Source: Streptomyces sp. CBMA291 (GTDB lineage: Bacteria > Actinomycetota > Actinomycetes > Streptomycetales > Streptomycetaceae). Taken from it: 64,000 nucleotides of DNA. Both the position numbers and the translations under genes were made by a program. The stretch is taken from NCBI RefSeq assembly GCF_014596525.1, contig NZ_MSJP01000110.1, forward strand, positions 1 through 64,000, given 5' to 3'. A model generated the notes under the pieces. That model was given only the letters and a program-made list of their open reading frames with translations. It was not told the origin of the DNA and did no database searches. This document shows, piece after piece, positions 62,850 to 64,000 of the stretch. Position 1 is the stretch's first letter. Every line of letters begins with the position of its first letter.

Positions 62850-63314
62850 TCACCCCTCTTCAAGCAATTCACCCCTGATTTCACGATGAATGAACACCTG
62901 ATCGCTAACGCTCGTACGCAGCAGCGACTTCAAGCCCTGAATGCTCTCAATCGGATTGACCGCCCGCGCTACTGGAGTTGCAATCTTTTCGACAAGGCCC
63001 ATTCGAAGGGAATCCTCACCACGCGCCTCCGCTGCTTGTCCAGATAGGAGGTCGAGATCTTCGCGGGAAATGGAGGTGATTGCGTCCGCCCTGAACCTGA
63101 CGAGACATTTCGACTCCGGGAGCCACCCCGCCTTGGCATTGACCGCTGGCGCGAATCCGACATTTACGTAGCACGACTCATCCCAGCGGGACTCCTGGAC
63201 GCCGACTACACAGTAGAGATCGCCAGACACTCTGTACCAGTTCGCCGACTTCTTTCGAAAACCCAGCGGCTTGAAGACTTCATTGAGAGCCTCCAGGAGG
63301 ATTGAGTTAACCAT
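62850..63314 (-). CDS. DUF4304-type immunity protein
   Basis: The 154-residue protein has the N-terminal pattern ILLEALNEVFKPLGFRKKSA, NWYRVSGDLYCVVGVQES and YVNVGFA typical of DUF4304 proteins. These occur as immunity proteins of polymorphic toxins. The start ATG overlaps the toxin stop by one base (TGATG), so the two are translated together. It has no signal peptide and should act in the cytoplasm, binding the toxin tip. GC content is lower than in the surrounding core genes. Confidence 0.85.
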   Translation of the reverse strand: MVNSILLEALNEVFKPLGFRKKSANWYRVSGDLYCVVGVQESRWDESCYVNVGFAPAVNAKAGWLPESKCLVRFRADAITSISREDLDLLSGQAAEARGEDSLRMGLVEKIATPVARAVNPIESIQGLKSLLRTSVSDQVFIHREIRGELLEEG

Positions 63315-64000
63315 CAGCCGAACCTCTTATACGTGTCGAGATGGCCAGTCCAGCTCTGACCGGTCATATCCTCCAACTCGGCGACGTACTCCTGCAACTG
63401 TCGCCGCCCCGTCGCCTGGCTGCTCGTCGCATCCGACTTCAACTCACGCACGACACGGTTCTTCCAGTCGACCGCATCAGGCCGGAGCCCGCTCGGAAGC
63501 CTGACTTCGAAGTCGTACCCGGCCCCCAGGGCATTCTTGTAGTTCAAGTGTGTCTGACGGCCACGGGCCGCGTCCGCATTCTCCCCAGACGTGAACTGCC
63601 CCTTCTCGTTACGGGCGACGCCGCAGTTGCTGTTGTGAACGAGTACCGGCGTAGCTCCTGCCAGCACATAGTACGTGTGCACGCCCATCACCGTGAGGTC
63701 ATGCGTGCGCTGGTGCTCGTCGAAGTGGCGGGTGGCCGTGAGCTTGGCCGTGGTGCCGTCCGCGGTGCGGAGGGTCATGCCGGGGTGGAGGTCGCCCGCC
63801 TCGATCCACTCGCCTTCGGACGCCACCCAGAAGGGGTGGGTCGTCGTCGAGATCAGAGCCTCGGGCTTTCCGGACTTACCCGAGATCGTGAGGTCGACGA
63901 AGTGCTTGTCGTCCTCGGTGACGATCGTGCCCACGATCTCGCGGACCGTCGTCTCACCGGTCACCGGATCAGTGGCGGTGACCTTGTCGCCCAGGGTGAT
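63314..64000 (-). CDS. Polymorphic toxin C-terminus: Hint domain plus nuclease-like tip (5' part outside window)
   Basis: The frame enters the window from the right edge and ends at 63314. Residues in order are a pretoxin Hint domain (LGDKVTATDPVTGETTVREI, THPFWVASEGEWIEAGDLHP, HDLTVMGVHTYYVLAGATPV, VLVHNSNCG) and a variable toxin tip of about 110 residues. The tip has RPDAVDWKNRVVRELKSD, an Asp followed by Glu-x-Lys that fits a PD-(D/E)XK nuclease core. The Hint domain ends in HN-SNC, where self-cleavage would free the tip. The N-terminal secretion and RHS parts are beyond 64000. The adjacent DUF4304 protein is its likely immunity partner. Confidence 0.88.
   Translation of the reverse strand: MTLGDKVTATDPVTGETTVREIVGTIVTEDDKHFVDLTISGKSGKPEALISTTTHPFWVASEGEWIEAGDLHPGMTLRTADGTTAKLTATRHFDEHQRTHDLTVMGVHTYYVLAGATPVLVHNSNCGVARNEKGQFTSGENADAARGRQTHLNYKNALGAGYDFEVRLPSGLRPDAVDWKNRVVRELKSDATSSQATGRRQLQEYVAELEDMTGQSWTGHLDTYKRFG

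Overview
The window is a high-GC actinobacterial chromosome segment, almost certainly Streptomyces. The evidence is the strong G/C third-position bias, frequent GTG starts, several leaderless-looking starts, ATGA/GTGA operon overlaps and very Streptomyces-like gene content. Gene content and order resemble the accessory-arm region that carries purine/allantoin catabolism in S. coelicolor (established knowledge recalled, not searched).

Region 1 (1-30.4 kb) is a purine-to-glyoxylate catabolic island broken up by ordinary genes. It encodes glyoxylate carboligase (gcl), catalase, tartronate-semialdehyde reductase (glxR), hydroxypyruvate isomerase (hyi), OHCU decarboxylase (uraD), HIU hydrolase (uraH), urate oxidase, two xanthine/urate-type permeases, an 8-oxoguanine deaminase, malate synthase (aceB), a MocA-like nucleotidyltransferase, an IclR-family regulator (AllR-like) and allantoinase (allB). 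Together they take 8-oxoguanine/urate through allantoin to allantoate, and glyoxylate on to glycerate or malate. Allantoicase and ureidoglycolate enzymes are not in the window. Two palindrome families tie the promoters together. One is a pair of 15-bp TTCYG-type inverted repeats with centres exactly 21 bp apart, before gcl, hyi, aceB and allB. The other is a TCAACA-N3-TGTTGA palindrome before catalase and uraD, with degenerate copies before allB and aceB.

Region 2 (30.6-44.7 kb) holds an SDR oxidoreductase, two two-component systems (the first lies at 24-26 kb next to an FtsX-type ABC exporter), an MFS exporter with a divergent HxlR regulator, a cytochrome P450, and a sugar-type ABC uptake cluster. 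That cluster comprises an IolG-like dehydrogenase, a GntR/UTRA regulator, binding protein, permease, ATPase and ROK kinase. Region 3 (45.1-50.4 kb) is a cold-shock group: CspA-type protein, DEAD-box helicase and a MerR-like regulator with a strong 5' UTR hairpin. A small CarD/KOW-like protein and a frameshifted secreted serine protease follow.

Region 4 (50.4-58 kb) is a complete trans-4-hydroxy-L-proline to 2-oxoglutarate operon: three-subunit D-hydroxyproline dehydrogenase, pyrroline-hydroxycarboxylate deaminase, hydroxyproline epimerase, semialdehyde dehydrogenase and a GntR/FCD regulator. Region 5 (58-62.7 kb) is a decayed pSAM2-like integrative element: XRE regulator, RepSA-type initiator, excisionase and tyrosine integrase, every one broken. 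Region 6 (62.8-64 kb) is the 3' end of a polymorphic toxin (Hint plus a PD-(D/E)XK-like nuclease tip) followed by a DUF4304 immunity protein. The left edge also cuts a gene, a zinc-ribbon protein.
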